A DNA stretch of 64,000 nt, taken from Hydrogenophilales bacterium 16-64-46. GTDB lineage: Bacteria > Pseudomonadota > Gammaproteobacteria > Burkholderiales > Thiobacillaceae. Each line of letters begins with the position of its first letter. Position 1 is the first letter of the stretch. Location: assembly GCA_002281775.1 (NCBI GenBank), contig NCGY01000009.1:1-64000 (forward strand), read 5' to 3'. The position numbers and the translations under genes are program-made. Under the pieces are notes generated by a model. That model was given only the letters and a program-made list of their open reading frames with translations. It did no database searches and was not told where the DNA came from. This document shows positions 50,815 to 58,920 of the stretch, in pieces.

Positions 50815-50829
50815 GCAGGCAGCGTGCCA
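50815..50829 (-). promoter_or_regulatory. Sigma-54-like promoter of nasT, with an NtrC-type half-site upstream
   Basis: On the minus strand TGGCACG-CTGC-CTGC has the -24 GG and -12 GC at correct spacing and the same CTGC variation as the multihaem operon promoter. About 105 bp upstream of the predicted start, TGCACCA (50905-50911, minus strand) matches the left half of the NtrC site TGCACCA-N3-TGGTGCA; the right half is degenerate. This region (50693-51038) holds no gene. Confidence 0.65.
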
Positions 50830-50985
50830 GATAATATTTTCGTTTATTTTCATTGGGTTGTGCTTTTCTGGCGGTTTCGTTTGCGGGAGAACGCTGACCG
50901 CTTGTGGTGCACGACGCCGGCGAACCGGATCAAAAAAGGGCATTCGCCGTCGCATGACCACGATAGCCGGTTCGAGTCTGGCGGC

Positions 50986-51013
50986 AAAAAAAACCGGGCA
51001 GTGTGCTGCCCGG
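50986..51013 (-). terminator. Terminator of fccAB
   Basis: Minus strand CCGGGCAG-CACA-CTGCCCGG followed by eight T, 26 bp after the fccB stop. Confidence 0.9.
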
Positions 51014-51038
51014 TCCTGTGGAAGTCACCTGGGTGGGA

Positions 51039-52343
51039 TCAGCCGAAACTGTCGGCAAAGAGGCTCTCGGCCCATTTGAACATATCCTGATAGCTGTCGC
51101 CGTCGATCATGTCGGAAGCTGCCTCGCCAAGATCGACGCGATGCATACCCTTGCCCTTGACCTGACCATTGGCGTCGAAAATGTCCCCGTAGGCAAAGTT
51201 GGCCGACAGCCAGGAGGAGATCTTGTTCGTGATCGGGCTGTAACAGGCCGAGCCGGTGGCGATGTCCTCGTCGGGGGTTTCGCCGTTGAGCAGACGGATG
51301 ATGGCATCCGCACAGATCTTGGCTTCGGCATTAGCCATATGGCCGGATTTTGGCACCGCCTTGCTGTCGGTGGCGGGTACAGCACAGGCATCGCCGATGA
51401 CATGGATATTGGGGTGATCAGCTGTTCCGTAGGTCAGCGGGTCGACCGGCACGAAACCGGCGCTGTCGAGCGGCATACTGGCGGCGATCGCGCCGGCGCG
51501 CTGGTCGGGAATGTAGTTCAGGACCTTTGCCCGGCTGATGGATTTTGCGCTGGTCACGATGGAGCGCGTGGCGGAGTCCACGGATTCGACGCTGGCATTG
51601 GGGTAATACTCGATCACCCCGGCGTGGGTGATATTGAATGCGTGCTCGAATGCTTCGGGTTCGGCGGTGATTCCGGCATTGGCGTCCAGCACGATGACCC
51701 TGGCACCGGTTCGGCCCTTGCGCTTCAGGTAGTCCGCAACGACCGCTGCGCGCTCGTAAGGCCCCGGCGGGCAGCGGTAGGGTGCCTTGGGTACGGTCAT
51801 CACGAAAACATCGTTGTTGCGCATGGACGCGAGCTGGTTCTTGAGCAGGGTGGTTTGCGCGCCGGCTTGCCAGGCGTGCGGCGTCAGCGACGGATTCCAG
51901 TTGCCGGGCGCAGGGGAAAAATCAATGCCCGGCGACAGCACGAGATGATCATAGGGCAGGACCTGATTGCCGCCGGGGGTCCGGATCGTCACGCTGTTAC
52001 CCGGCGCATCGATCGACAGTGCGCGGCCCTGCAGCACGTTGATGCCATAGCGTGTCCTGAGGGCATGGAAACCGAGGCTGATCCGGCTCATCGCCAGTTC
52101 GCCCGTCACCACCAGGTTGGACAGAATGCACGACGTGTGGCGCGCATTCGCGTCGACCAGTGTGACGTCGATGTTGCCGCCCCACAGGCGCAGGTACTTT
52201 GCTACGGTCGCGCCGCCGAAGCCTGCGCCCACCACGACCACTCGGGGCGGCGCAGTTGTGGCACGGGCAAGGCCGGGAAGCGCGGCCAGGGCAGGCAGCA
52301 CGGCAGCCAGTTTGAGGAATTGTCTTCTGCCGAGTGTGTTCAT
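51039..52343 (-). CDS. fccB: Flavocytochrome c sulfide dehydrogenase, flavoprotein subunit
   Basis: Oxidises sulfide to sulfur or polysulfide in the periplasm. The 434 residues start with a Tat signal (GRRQFLKLAAVLPALAALPGLARA), as expected for a protein exported folded with FAD. FAD site VVVVGAGFGGATVAKYL; redox-disulfide Cys are likely in HTSCILSN and PYRCPPGPYERA. The C-terminal part (YSPITNKISSWLSANFAYGDIFDANGQV) is typical of FccB. It lies 17 bp after a monohaem cytochrome gene that encodes its partner. This supports a sulfur-oxidising lifestyle. Confidence 0.93.
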   Translation of the reverse strand: MNTLGRRQFLKLAAVLPALAALPGLARATTAPPRVVVVGAGFGGATVAKYLRLWGGNIDVTLVDANARHTSCILSNLVVTGELAMSRISLGFHALRTRYGINVLQGRALSIDAPGNSVTIRTPGGNQVLPYDHLVLSPGIDFSPAPGNWNPSLTPHAWQAGAQTTLLKNQLASMRNNDVFVMTVPKAPYRCPPGPYERAAVVADYLKRKGRTGARVIVLDANAGITAEPEAFEHAFNITHAGVIEYYPNASVESVDSATRSIVTSAKSISRAKVLNYIPDQRAGAIAASMPLDSAGFVPVDPLTYGTADHPNIHVIGDACAVPATDSKAVPKSGHMANAEAKICADAIIRLLNGETPDEDIATGSACYSPITNKISSWLSANFAYGDIFDANGQVKGKGMHRVDLGEAASDMIDGDSYQDMFKWAESLFADSFG

Positions 52344-52360
52344 GACATGTCTCCTTCGCT

Positions 52361-52672
52361 TCAGTTGTCGCCGTTGCCGGGTTGGGTGGACAGGAAATCA
52401 GCGATCAGCTGCAGCTGGGCGTCACTGTAGCCGCGCGCCTGCCGGTCCATGATGCCTTCGACAGGCCGGTACTTCATTTCAATCAGCTCTCCGAACAGGT
52501 CGTTCGCGTTTTCACCTGCGATTTCATCGAAGCCCGGTCCGGCCCCATTCGTACCGTGGCATTGGGCGCACTGGGCGGCCAGCAGGCGGCCGGGGTCGGC
52601 CCCGGCGGGCAAGCCTGCTGCGAGCAGGGTCGCGCCGATCAGCGCGGCGGAGGTAAAGCGTGTCGTATTCAT
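52361..52672 (-). CDS. fccA: Flavocytochrome c sulfide dehydrogenase, monohaem cytochrome subunit
   Basis: A 103-residue secreted cytochrome c: signal peptide MNTTRFTSAALIGATLLAAGLPAGA-D, haem motif LLAAQCAQCHGTNGAGPGF, and probable Met ligand in IEMKYRPVEGIMDRQARGYSDAQLQLIADFLS. The short single-haem form is the one known in some sulfur bacteria, whereas other FccA proteins carry two haems. It accepts electrons from FccB. ATG 52672 follows a good Shine-Dalgarno (AAGGAGA, minus strand). Confidence 0.92.
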   Translation of the reverse strand: MNTTRFTSAALIGATLLAAGLPAGADPGRLLAAQCAQCHGTNGAGPGFDEIAGENANDLFGELIEMKYRPVEGIMDRQARGYSDAQLQLIADFLSTQPGNGDN

Positions 52673-53133
52673 GCAGCTCTCCTTGAAGGGGATAAAAACC
52701 GGCCCGTCTTGCGGATTTTCACGAACCATTACCATGTTAGTACCAAGGGATTAAGAAAACCTTAAGCTCAGTAATGTTTTTTGTGCCATGGACAAGACTG
52801 GCATTGCAGACCGGCCAGCTGCCCTGGGGCAAGGTGTCGCATTCTGGTTAGCTGCGGGCCTGATCAAGCTGGCCAGGAAAAAACAGGGGTTCCCATCGGC
52901 GAGGATTGCCTGGGGCAGGCAGGCGGACTACACCCGCATCGGTGTGGGCAGTATCACGAAGGCCAAGACGCGCCGTGGCAGGGAACCACGATTTCGACCT
53001 GCATCACCACGACGGCGATGCGGCCCTTTTCCATCCTTTCAGCGTGACGGCCGTGCCGGAAACCGGGACCTGCGCCAAGAGGCTGGACGGTCTGCGGCGG
53101 GTGGTTGCACGCCGCCGCAAGCAGACTCGAAAC
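52673..53133. other. 461-bp region with no convincing gene
   Basis: The part next to fccA (52690-52790) is relatively AT-rich and should hold the fccAB promoter on the minus strand; no sigma-54 or obvious operator is seen. Open frames on the plus strand (for example 52788-53336) run into the antisense of the hydrolase gene, are Arg/Pro/Ser-rich and show no recognisable motif. The segment could contain the decayed remains of a gene, but none can be named. Confidence 0.5.
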
Positions 53134-53928
53134 TCAATTGCAACGCATTTCGGACGTCAGCTTCATCCACTGCATCAGCCAGGCCTTGGCGCGTTCACGC
53201 GCGTGGCGCTTGGCGATTTTTTCTTCCGGCGTCTGGTCGGGGCGGAAATCGAAGGCGCGCCGCGCCATCGGGTAGACCTGATATTCCACCGGCACGCCGC
53301 GCTCCCACAGCGCATAGAATGCACGGCCGCCGTTGATCCGGCGCAGCTCGAAATCCTGCTCGCCGATGAGGTAGAGGATGGGCGTGGTCATCTGCAACAC
53401 CTCGGGGGCGATACGGAATAGCTGGTCGGGTTCCGGCGCGTTGGGGTTCTGCATGTGGCCGTAGTAGCCGACGATGGCGGCGATGTCGTTGCCGCGCTTG
53501 GCGGCCAGGCGGATCGCGTAATAAGGCCCGCGCGACAGGCCGACGATGCCGACCTTCCCCTTGCACACATTGGGCAGCGACTTCAGGTAATCGAGCCCGG
53601 CTTCCACGTCCAGTTCGGTTTCCGGGTTGTGCGCCGACGGCCAGCGTTCGATGAAGCGGCCGCTCTGCCAGTCGGGTGCCACGACAAGAAAACCCTGTGC
53701 GGCGAGTTCCTGGATGTGGGCACGTTCGTCGCCCTCGTAGCCGCGCTTGGCGTGGATGAACAGCACCGGCGGGAAGGGGCCGGTGCCGGCCGGGGTGGCG
53801 ATCTCCACCGGCACATCGGAGCCGTCGGCGGCCTGGATCGTGGTCTTGCTGACCGATACGCCGTTGGCGTGGGCAGTCAGGGCAAAGGCCGATGCTAAGA
53901 TGGCGGCCGTTATGGCGCGGAATTTCAT
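53134..53928 (-). CDS. Periplasmic dienelactone-hydrolase-family alpha/beta hydrolase
   Basis: 264 residues with signal peptide MKFRAITAAILASAFALTAHA-N. The fold is alpha/beta-hydrolase: VLFIHAKRGYEGDERAHIQELAAQGFLVVAPDWQSGR, nucleophile elbow GLSRGPYYA (Ser in G-x-S-x-G), acid in ILYLIGEQDFEL. The catalytic His near the C-terminus is not obvious: the expected GHxF is replaced by ARRAFDF, so activity may be altered. The nearby TonB and sulfide genes give no clear substrate. The tonB gene is divergent, starting 86 bp away. Confidence 0.82.
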   Translation of the reverse strand: MKFRAITAAILASAFALTAHANGVSVSKTTIQAADGSDVPVEIATPAGTGPFPPVLFIHAKRGYEGDERAHIQELAAQGFLVVAPDWQSGRFIERWPSAHNPETELDVEAGLDYLKSLPNVCKGKVGIVGLSRGPYYAIRLAAKRGNDIAAIVGYYGHMQNPNAPEPDQLFRIAPEVLQMTTPILYLIGEQDFELRRINGGRAFYALWERGVPVEYQVYPMARRAFDFRPDQTPEEKIAKRHARERAKAWLMQWMKLTSEMRCN

Positions 53929-54014
53929 GGCTGTCTCCCGGTTGTTCTCTGGTCGCTATTCTAGGTCGTCGTGTCATGCGCGGGCAGGGTCATAATCTAC
54001 TTCGGGCGGGCCTG

Positions 54015-54809
54015 ATGCCGGCCACTGATGCGAGCGCCCCCCCTTGGCAGGCGCGACTGCCGGCTCGCCTGCGACGGCCGTTCGCGGCACTGTGGATATC
54101 GCTGGCCCTGCATGTGGCCATTCTGGCGCTGTTGCGGGTCGAGATGCCGGTGACTTTCGACGTGGGCGACGGCATGATCCAGGTGCGACTTGTCCCGGCC
54201 CGGGTAACGCAGTCACCCGCACCACCCGGCGAACCGAGCCCGCCGACGGTGCCCGATCTCCCCGCGCCTCGCCCGCCAGCGGTGTTGCAGACCGAGCCCA
54301 AGCTTGCCGCTGACGACCCGCCCCCCGCAGCAGCGCCCGTTCCCGCGCCCGCCCCGGAGCCCGCCGCGCCGTCCGCCCCCACCCCGCCCGCTGCCGCCCC
54401 CGCGCCGCCCCTGGAACGCGTACCGGAGCCCGCCGCCCCGGCAGGGAGCGCGGCCCCCGAGGTGACGCCGCCCGCGACGCTGGCGATCAAAAGTGCGGTC
54501 GATCTCAACTACTACAGCGCACGCGAACTGGACGTCCAGCCGCGCGCGCTGCGCAGGATCGTGCCGGTCTATCCACCCGGTCCGGATCGCGACGGAATTT
54601 CCGGTCGTGTGCGCCTGCAACTGAAACTGGAAGCGGACGGACGCGTGAGCGAGGTCGAAGTCCTGACCGCCGAGCCCCCCGGCCTGTTCGAGGAATCCGC
54701 CGTCAAGGCCTTCCGCCAGGCGCGTTTCCGGCCCGCGAAACGAGGCGGCCGCCCGGTACGCGCGCTAATGGAAATCGAGGTGGTGTACGACTGGGATGGG
54801 CAGCGTTAA
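54015..54809 (+). CDS. tonB: TonB-family energy transducer
   Basis: 264 residues. There is a cytoplasmic N-terminus, then one transmembrane helix (PFAALWISLALHVAILALLRVEM, about 21-43) with the S-x3-H motif (SLALH) used to contact ExbBD. A long Pro/Ala-rich periplasmic spacer (about 60-150) follows, then a C-terminal TonB domain (RRIVPVYPPGPDRDGISGRVRLQLKLEADGRVSEVEVL...FRQARFRPAKRGG). ExbB and ExbD are encoded at 15290-16327. The start at ATG 54015 is chosen to give the usual short cytoplasmic tail; ATG 53976 is an alternative. The stop overlaps the convergent transporter gene by 4 bp. Confidence 0.9.
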   Translation: MPATDASAPPWQARLPARLRRPFAALWISLALHVAILALLRVEMPVTFDVGDGMIQVRLVPARVTQSPAPPGEPSPPTVPDLPAPRPPAVLQTEPKLAADDPPPAAAPVPAPAPEPAAPSAPTPPAAAPAPPLERVPEPAAPAGSAAPEVTPPATLAIKSAVDLNYYSARELDVQPRALRRIVPVYPPGPDRDGISGRVRLQLKLEADGRVSEVEVLTAEPPGLFEESAVKAFRQARFRPAKRGGRPVRALMEIEVVYDWDGQR

Positions 54810-55843
54810 CTTGCTTCGTCAAGCCTGTTCGGGAAAAAACACGCGACCTGATGCACGCTTTTGCCGTCGCGCTCGGGCATGGCCTGCTCGCACGCGCGCT
54901 GTTTCTTGTAGCAGCGGCTGTAGAAGCGGCAGCAGTGCGGGTCCGGGTCGATCGGGCTTTGCGGGTCGTCGGTGAGACGAATGCGGGTCTCGCCGCTGTC
55001 GGGGTCGAACTTCGATACCGCCGCCATCAGCGCCTGCGTGTACGGGTGTTTGGGCGCCGCGAACACCGCTTCGACCGGGCCAGATTCGACGATCTTGCCG
55101 AGGTACATGACCATGACCCGGTCGCACAGCAAGCGCACCACATTCAGGTCGTGCGAGACGAAGAGATACGACAGCCCGAGTTCGCGCCGCAGTTCGGCGA
55201 GCAGGTGCAGGATCACCGCCTGCACCGACACGTCGAGCGCCGAGGTCGGCTCGTCGAGGATCAGCAACTGCGGTTTCAGCGCGATGCCGCGCGCGATGCC
55301 GACGCGCAGTTTCTGCCCACCCGAGAGCTGATGCGGGTAGCGCGCGAGCAGCGCGCGCGGCAGCGAGACCTGATCGGCGGCTTCTTCGACACGCGCCTTG
55401 ACGGCGGCGGCGCTCATCGGTTTGGCTTCGGGGAGCGGCGTCGCGCCGAGCCGACGCAACGGGTCGGCGATGCAGTCGAAGGCGGTGAAGCGCGGATTCA
55501 GGCTGTCGGTCGGGTCCTGAAACACCTGCTGGATGCGCGCGCGTTCGGCGTGCCGCGCGAAGTCGTGCGCGGGCACGTCGCCGATGTGGCGTTCGTTGAA
55601 AAGTATCCTTCCTTCGCTGGTGTCGAGCAGGCGCGTGACCAGCCGCACCAGCGTGCTCTTGCCGCAGCCCGATTCGCCGACCAGCCCGATGCTCTCGCCG
55701 GGATGCAGATCGAAGCTGACATTTTCGACCGCGTGCAGCATCGACTGCGGTTTGTTTGCACCAAAAGCCCGGGCGAGCAGGCCGGGTTTTTCGCCCAGCG
55801 GGAAGCGTTTGTGGACGGCGTCGAGCGACAGGAGCGGGGTCAT
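54806..55843 (-). CDS. Dipeptide/oligopeptide ABC transporter ATP-binding protein (DppF-like)
   Basis: 345 residues: Walker A GLVGESGCGKSTLVRL, Q-loop FQDPTDSLNPRF, signature QLSGGQKLRVGIARGIAL, Walker B LILDEPTSALD, H-loop LFVSHDLNVV. The OppF/DppF C-terminal domain PKHPYTQALMAAV...HCCRFYSRCYKKQRACEQAMP carries a four-Cys cluster typical of this family. ATG 55843 overlaps the stop of the DppD-like gene by 4 bp. Together with the D, C and B genes and the binding protein it forms one minus-strand cluster. Confidence 0.93.
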   Translation of the reverse strand: MTPLLSLDAVHKRFPLGEKPGLLARAFGANKPQSMLHAVENVSFDLHPGESIGLVGESGCGKSTLVRLVTRLLDTSEGRILFNERHIGDVPAHDFARHAERARIQQVFQDPTDSLNPRFTAFDCIADPLRRLGATPLPEAKPMSAAAVKARVEEAADQVSLPRALLARYPHQLSGGQKLRVGIARGIALKPQLLILDEPTSALDVSVQAVILHLLAELRRELGLSYLFVSHDLNVVRLLCDRVMVMYLGKIVESGPVEAVFAAPKHPYTQALMAAVSKFDPDSGETRIRLTDDPQSPIDPDPHCCRFYSRCYKKQRACEQAMPERDGKSVHQVACFFPNRLDEAS

Positions 55844-56817
55844 AGCGGGTTCCTGCAAGCAAGCAGATGGGCGGAATCGGTGGGCATCGGCGTCAGCACC
55901 AGACCGGGCTCGGTACACCCCGGCTGCACGCGTTCACAGCGGGTACTGAAACGGCACGGCGGCTGCGGCTGGCGCAGGTCGGGTAGCTGGCCGGGGATCG
56001 AGGTGAGCGATTCCAGCGTTGCACCGGGACGCGGCGTCGCCGCGAACAGGCGCGCGGTGTAGGGATGGCGCGGAGACTTGAAAAGCGTGCGCGCACTCGC
56101 CGATTCGAGTATCTGCCCGGCGTGCATTACCGCGATGCGCGCGCAATAGTCGGACGCGAGCCCGAGGTCGTGGGTGATGAGCAGGGTCGCCATGCCGTTG
56201 GCGGCGGCGAGCTCGGCGATCAGATCCATGATGACGACTTGCGTCGTCACGTCGAGCCCGGTCGTCGGCTCGTCGGCGATCAACAGGCGCGGCTTGCACG
56301 CGAGCGCAATGGCGATCATCACGCGCTGGCACATGCCGCCGGACAGCTCATACGGAAAATTGTGATAACGCTTGGCCGGGTCGGTGATCTTCACGCTCGC
56401 TAACTGGGCGACGGCAGCGTCGCGGCGGTCGCTGCGCGAGAGATCGCTGTGGCGCGCGAGCACGTCCTCGATCTGACGGCCTACCGGCAGGATGGGGTTC
56501 AGCGCGGTGCGTGGGGCCTGGAAGATCATCGCCAGCTCGCGCCCGCGCAGGTCGTCGAGCGCGGCTTTGCGTAGGGTCAGCAAGTCGTGATCGGCGAAGC
56601 GCACGCTGCCCGACGTGACCTTGCCCGCCGGGTCGAGAATGCCAAGCGCGGCGAACGCCATGACCGATTTGCCCGAGCCCGATTCGCCGACGACCGCGAC
56701 TGTCTCGCCCGCGCCGACGTTGAGGTGGATGTGGTCGAGCACCGCGACCTCGCCGAGCCGGGTATGGAATTTGACGCTGAGGTCGGTGACCTCGAACAGC
56801 GGTTTTTCGTCGTTCAT
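55840..56817 (-). CDS. Dipeptide/oligopeptide ABC transporter ATP-binding protein (DppD-like)
   Basis: 325 residues: Walker [17 protein letters not shown]-loop [15 protein letters not shown], signature [17 protein letters not shown], Walker [18 protein letters not shown]-loop [10 protein letters not shown], and the OppD-type C-terminus [18 protein letters not shown]...[14 protein letters not shown]. It pairs with the DppF-like ATPase as a heterodimer. It is separated from the permease genes by a 160-bp gap that holds a palindromic repeat and a heptad array. Confidence 0.93.
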   Translation of the reverse strand: MNDEKPLFEVTDLSVKFHTRLGEVAVLDHIHLNVGAGETVAVVGESGSGKSVMAFAALGILDPAGKVTSGSVRFADHDLLTLRKAALDDLRGRELAMIFQAPRTALNPILPVGRQIEDVLARHSDLSRSDRRDAAVAQLASVKITDPAKRYHNFPYELSGGMCQRVMIAIALACKPRLLIADEPTTGLDVTTQVVIMDLIAELAAANGMATLLITHDLGLASDYCARIAVMHAGQILESASARTLFKSPRHPYTARLFAATPRPGATLESLTSIPGQLPDLRQPQPPCRFSTRCERVQPGCTEPGLVLTPMPTDSAHLLACRNPL

Positions 56818-56861
56818 CGTGTGTTCCTTTTCCGGCTGATTTGATGCAAGAGACCCTGATG

Positions 56862-56934
56862 GCGGTAGGTTGGTGCTGAGCGCAGTAAGCCCAACGTGTC
56901 ACGTTGGGCTTACTGCGTCAGCCCAACCTACGCC
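56862..56934. repeat. Palindromic REP-like element
   Basis: Perfect 18-bp arms CGCAGTAAGCCCAACGTG (56881-56898) and CACGTTGGGCTTACTGCG (56900-56917) around one base. They are extended by GTAGGTTGG (56865 on) against CCAACCTAC (up to 56931). GTAGGTTGGGC...GCCCAACCTAC palindromes are, as I recall, dispersed repeats in many betaproteobacteria. It lies between transporter subunit genes of one cluster. Confidence 0.8.
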
Positions 56935-56939
56935 GCTAC

Positions 56940-56979
56940 GTCACGCCTCGCCCCTCACGCCTTACCCCTCACTCACCAA
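56940..56979. repeat. Heptad-repeat element abutting the DppC stop codon
   Basis: CGTCACG-CCTCGCC-CCTCACG-CCTTACC-CCTCACT-CACCAAC: six degenerate 7-mers that run to the stop codon of the minus-strand permease gene (56980). They belong to the same style as the elements near 3323, 6770 and 39722. Confidence 0.6.
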
Positions 56980-57819
56980 CTACTTGCGCTGCCTCGGATC
57001 AATGATGTCGCGCAGCCCGTCGCCCAACAGGTTGAAACACAGCACCGCGAGCGTGAGCGCGAGACCGGGGAAGAACGCGACCCACCACTGCCCGGAGATG
57101 ATGTATTGCGCGCCGTCGGCGACCATGATTCCCCACTCGGGCGACGGCGGGCGGATGCCAAGCCCGATGAACGACAGGCTCGCGGCGTTCAGCATCGACC
57201 AGCCCATGTTGAGCGACATCTGCACCACCAGCGGCGGCATTACGCTCGGCATGATGTGCAGCCACAGGATGCGCGGGTTGCGGTTGCCCGAGAGCCGTGC
57301 CGCCTCGACGAAGCCCGCGCCGCGCAGCACCGCGACTTCGCTGCGCACGACGCGCACATAGAACGGCATGTTGATGATCGCGCTGGCGTAGACGACGTTG
57401 ATGACGCTGTTACCGAGCGCGGCGACGATGGCCATAGCGAGCACGAAAAGCGGAAACGCCATGACGATGTCGGTGAAGCGGCCGATGGTCGCGTCGGTGC
57501 GCCCGCCGTAAAAGCCTGCGGTCGCGCCGAGAAAAGTGCCGACGGCAGCGGCGAGCAGCACCGCCGCGAGCGCGATGCCGAGATCAGTCTGCGCGCCGAC
57601 CAGCACGCGGCTGAAAATGTCGCGCCCGAGTTGATCGGTGCCAAACCAGTAGGTCAGCGACGGGGCTTGCAGCGCGTCGGCGGTGTTGCTGGCGAACGGG
57701 TCGTGCGGCGAAATCACACTACCGAACAGCGCGGCGAACACCAGCACGGCGAACATGATGATCGCCAGCGGCGTGAGTGGATTCTGCTTCAGGAGATAAA
57801 CGAGTTCACGGCGTTCCAT
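56980..57819 (-). CDS. Dipeptide/oligopeptide ABC transporter permease (DppC-like)
   Basis: 279-residue inner-membrane permease: N-terminal helix LTPLAIIMFAVLVFAALFGSVISPHDPF, the YWFGTDQLGRDIFSRVLVGAQTDLGIAL motif of DppC/OppC, and the EAA loop near VEAARLSGNRNPRILWLHIMPSVMPPLVVQ. ATG 57819 is chosen over an upstream in-frame start at 57864 because it matches family N-termini. The DppB gene ends 13 bp upstream. Confidence 0.93.
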   Translation of the reverse strand: MERRELVYLLKQNPLTPLAIIMFAVLVFAALFGSVISPHDPFASNTADALQAPSLTYWFGTDQLGRDIFSRVLVGAQTDLGIALAAVLLAAAVGTFLGATAGFYGGRTDATIGRFTDIVMAFPLFVLAMAIVAALGNSVINVVYASAIINMPFYVRVVRSEVAVLRGAGFVEAARLSGNRNPRILWLHIMPSVMPPLVVQMSLNMGWSMLNAASLSFIGLGIRPPSPEWGIMVADGAQYIISGQWWVAFFPGLALTLAVLCFNLLGDGLRDIIDPRQRK

Positions 57820-57832
57820 TTTCGGCTTCCCT

Positions 57833-58852
57833 TCAGCGCGCGAGACGACGGTCGACCAGCCCACAGGCGATATCGACGCTGAGATTCAACAACACGTAGA
57901 GCACGGCGATGGCGAGCACGAAGCCTTGCACCGGCGCGTAGTCCGACGCGACCAGCGCTTCGAGCGCGTACGAGCCGACGCCGGGCCAGGCAAAGACTTT
58001 TTCGACCAGCACGTTGATCCCCAAGAGGTACGAGAACACCATGCCCATGGTGTTGAGAATCGGCACCAGCGTGTTCTTCAGCGCGTAGCGCGTGAGCACG
58101 ACGCGGCTTGACAACCCGCACGCGCGGGCGGTGCGCACGTAGTCCGACGACAGCACACCCAGGAGGCCCGCGCGTGTCATCCGCGCGAGCGGCGCGAGGG
58201 CAAAGAAACCCAGCGTGACCGCCGGCAGGATGAGCTGCGCGAGCGCGGAACGGAACACTTCCCAGTCGCCCGCGAGCACGGCATCGATCGTGTAGAAACC
58301 GGTGACTTCGGGCGGCGGCGAATACATCAAATCGAGCCGCCCAAGCGGCGCAGGCGACCAGCCGAGCAGGTAGTAGAAGACGTAGATCAGCACCAGCCCG
58401 GTGAAAAACGTCGGCAGGCAGGTGCCGGTCGTCGTCACCAGCCGCGTCACCTGATCGACCCAGGAATTGGGCCGCGTCGCTGACAGCACGCCCAAGGGCA
58501 GGCCGAGCACCACCGCGATCAGCAGCGCCACAATAGTGAGTTCGAGCGAAGCAGGCAGGCGCGACACCAAGTCCGCCGCGACCGGCTGGCCGGTGGTGAA
58601 CGACTGGCCGAAATCGCCCTGCGCGAGGTCGCCGAGGTAATCCCAGAACTGCACCGGCAGGCTGCGGTTGAGGCCCAGTTGTTCGCGGATCTGCTCGACC
58701 GCCTCGGCGCTCGCGGCCGGCCCGGCGAAGAACGCCGCCGGGTCGCCCGGCAGTAGCCGCATGATGACGAAGGTGACGACGATCACCGCCGCGAGGCTGG
58801 GCAGCGCGCCGAGCAGGCGGCTGCCGATGGTGCTGAAGATGCGAGTGTTCAT
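57833..58852 (-). CDS. Dipeptide/oligopeptide ABC transporter permease (DppB-like)
   Basis: 339-residue permease: first helix IGSRLLGALPSLAAVIVVTFVIMRLLPGDPAAFFAGP, the signature LGLNRSLPVQFWDYLGDLAQGDFGQSF, and the EAA loop DYVRTARACGLSSRVVLTRYALKNTLVPILNTMG. It forms the membrane pore with the DppC-like protein. It lies downstream of the outer-membrane protein gene on the same strand with a 68-bp gap. Confidence 0.93.
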   Translation of the reverse strand: MNTRIFSTIGSRLLGALPSLAAVIVVTFVIMRLLPGDPAAFFAGPAASAEAVEQIREQLGLNRSLPVQFWDYLGDLAQGDFGQSFTTGQPVAADLVSRLPASLELTIVALLIAVVLGLPLGVLSATRPNSWVDQVTRLVTTTGTCLPTFFTGLVLIYVFYYLLGWSPAPLGRLDLMYSPPPEVTGFYTIDAVLAGDWEVFRSALAQLILPAVTLGFFALAPLARMTRAGLLGVLSSDYVRTARACGLSSRVVLTRYALKNTLVPILNTMGMVFSYLLGINVLVEKVFAWPGVGSYALEALVASDYAPVQGFVLAIAVLYVLLNLSVDIACGLVDRRLAR

Positions 58853-58920
58853 CGGTTTCGCCTCGGGCGGGTCAGGTTTTCAAGTCGCCTTGTTCAGAAG
58901 GCGCTAGTTAGAACGCCCAA

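Noticed and set aside
52788..53336. Plus-strand open frame of 182 codons between fccA and the hydrolase
   Set aside because: It overlaps the antisense of the well-supported hydrolase gene, is rich in Arg/Pro/Ser as expected of shadow frames in GC-rich DNA, and shows no motif or convincing ribosome-binding site.
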